The position numbers and the translations under genes were made by a program. A DNA stretch of 6,993 nucleotides from Bacilli bacterium. Lineage in GTDB: Bacteria; Bacillota_I; Bacilli_A; RF39; UBA660. The notes below the pieces were generated by a model. The model was given only the letters and a program-made list of their open reading frames with translations, searched no databases and was not told the origin of the DNA. Position 1 is the stretch's first letter, and the number at the start of each line of letters is the position of its first letter. The stretch is from contig JAQUDY010000051.1 of the NCBI GenBank assembly GCA_028685445.1, positions 1 through 6,993 of the forward strand. The letters are read 5' to 3'. Below, piece by piece: positions 6,345-6,993 of the stretch.

Positions 6345-6993
6345 TTATCTTTTTAATGCTGTAGAAGCTTCTTTTTGCTGCTCACTAATATTTGGTAAAA
6401 CATCTAAGCCAACTTCTTTTAATATATTATTAATTTCTTCATTAGGTTTTGTTTTGTTGATCTTTGTTTTAAGTTGATTAAGCCTATTTTTTAAATCAGT
6501 AGTAGTAAGAACCACTGGTGTGTTAATATTAGTGGATTCTTTTGTTTCTGTACCTAATAACTCTTCTTGAGATTTAGGTTTAAAAGGATCGAAATCTAGC
6601 GTCTTTTTTACTAATGATTCATGACTAAATATATCGATTTTTGTGTCTAGTGATTCTTCATTCGAAGTCTTTTCTTTTATGTTTTTCAGATTTGTTTTTT
6701 CTTCTTCTTTTATGTTTTTTAGATTTGATCGTTTATTTTTTTCTTTCAGAATAGAGTTTTTATGTTCTTCTTTTTTTACAACTTTTTTTGGTTCTGATTT
6801 GTTTTTTTGGGGAGTATCAGTCTTTATAGAAGTAACTGGTTTCAAAATTTCAGGGCTTAATATTAATTCTTGCTGGAACGTTTTAGATAATTCATCAATT
6901 GGTGTTAATATTAGGTCAATTTTTGGTTTTTTAGGAGACTCTAAGACTTGTTCTTCTTTTTTATCTAAAAAAACGGAACTAAATACCTCTTCA
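6345..6993 (-). CDS. C-terminal part of a charged, low-complexity protein of unknown function (5' end beyond window)
   Basis: The frame (first full codon at 6992) is open from the window edge to TAA at 6345, giving 215 residues. The TTG at 6843-6845 is an internal Leu codon in this continuous frame and has no convincing ribosome-binding site, so the true start lies outside. The visible part is Lys/Glu/Ser/Thr-rich and probably disordered, with few aromatic residues and no membrane segment or Cys. Acidic and Lys-rich stretches alternate (KKEEQ, EPKKVVKKEEHKN). An 11-residue unit occurs twice in tandem (NLKNIKEEEKT, NLKNIKEKTSN). Near the carboxy end a more ordered helical segment (LKNRLNQLKTKINK, then NEEINNILKEVGLDVLP) could be a coiled coil or short binding helix. 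I recognise no family. Such regions occur in division, ribosome-associated and cytoskeletal proteins, but none is supported here. Confidence 0.75.
   Translation of the reverse strand, partial: EEVFSSVFLDKKEEQVLESPKKPKIDLILTPIDELSKTFQQELILSPEILKPVTSIKTDTPQKNKSEPKKVVKKEEHKNSILKEKNKRSNLKNIKEEEKTNLKNIKEKTSNEESLDTKIDIFSHESLVKKTLDFDPFKPKSQEELLGTETKESTNINTPVVLTTTDLKNRLNQLKTKINKTKPNEEINNILKEVGLDVLPNISEQQKEASTALKR
6674..6727 (-). repeat. Tandem 33-bp in-frame repeat in the charged protein
   Basis: A 21-bp stretch (6674-6694) recurs 33 bp further on (6707-6727) with one mismatch. The period is 11 codons and encodes NLKNIKE twice. It looks like a recent in-frame duplication in a disordered region. Confidence 0.8.

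Noticed and set aside
6345..6845. Full-length 166-residue gene starting at TTG 6845
   Set aside because: The frame stays open upstream to the window edge and the TTG has no good ribosome-binding site, so the gene is treated as 5'-truncated by the window.

Overview
The window is strongly AT-rich and encodes Gram-positive-type cell-surface proteins, a peptidoglycan deacetylase, a Bacillus-type peptide deformylase and a Firmicutes-type ParE. Every tryptophan codon I checked is TGG and no frame needs TGA as sense, so the standard code applies. Together with Mollicutes-like tRNAs and very AT-rich spacers, this suggests a walled, low-GC Bacilli-like bacterium close to the Mollicutes/Erysipelotrichia side of the Firmicutes, rather than a true wall-less mycoplasma. 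The lineage is inference.

Layout. 1-1167 (-): amino-terminal 389 residues of a secreted adhesin-like protein, with a signal peptide, a Cys-Gln thioester domain and a SpaA/Cna-B isopeptide domain; it runs off the left edge. 1229-2491 (-): membrane-anchored NodB-family polysaccharide deacetylase with a PdaC-like extracellular domain. 2586-2755 (+): two tRNA genes, CAU (probably tRNA-Ile2) and Leu(UAG), with their own promoter and terminator. 2817-3236 (-): unrecognised 139-residue protein behind a perfect-consensus promoter. 3304-3377 (-): a predicted 74-nt small RNA made of two 12-bp hairpins with the same 8-nt loop. 3463-3666 (-): 67-residue single-pass membrane protein. 3779-4330 (+): peptide deformylase. 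4369-6273 (-): topoisomerase IV subunit B. 6345-6993 (-): carboxy-terminal part of a charged, low-complexity protein that runs off the right edge.

Most genes appear to be single transcription units with their own sigma-A-type promoter (often with an extended -10 TGn) and their own intrinsic terminator. The packing is tight. Two terminator hairpins also supply the -35 box of the next gene, and two stop codons sit inside terminator loops. The deacetylase and the thioester protein both act at the cell envelope. def and parE are housekeeping genes. No operon-level pathway links the whole window.

The most interesting items are the two-hairpin RNA at 3304-3377, the natural Asn in the ParE EGDSA motif (a site linked to quinolone resistance), and the thioester/isopeptide surface protein. 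I saw no CRISPR array, insertion sequence or phage genes.
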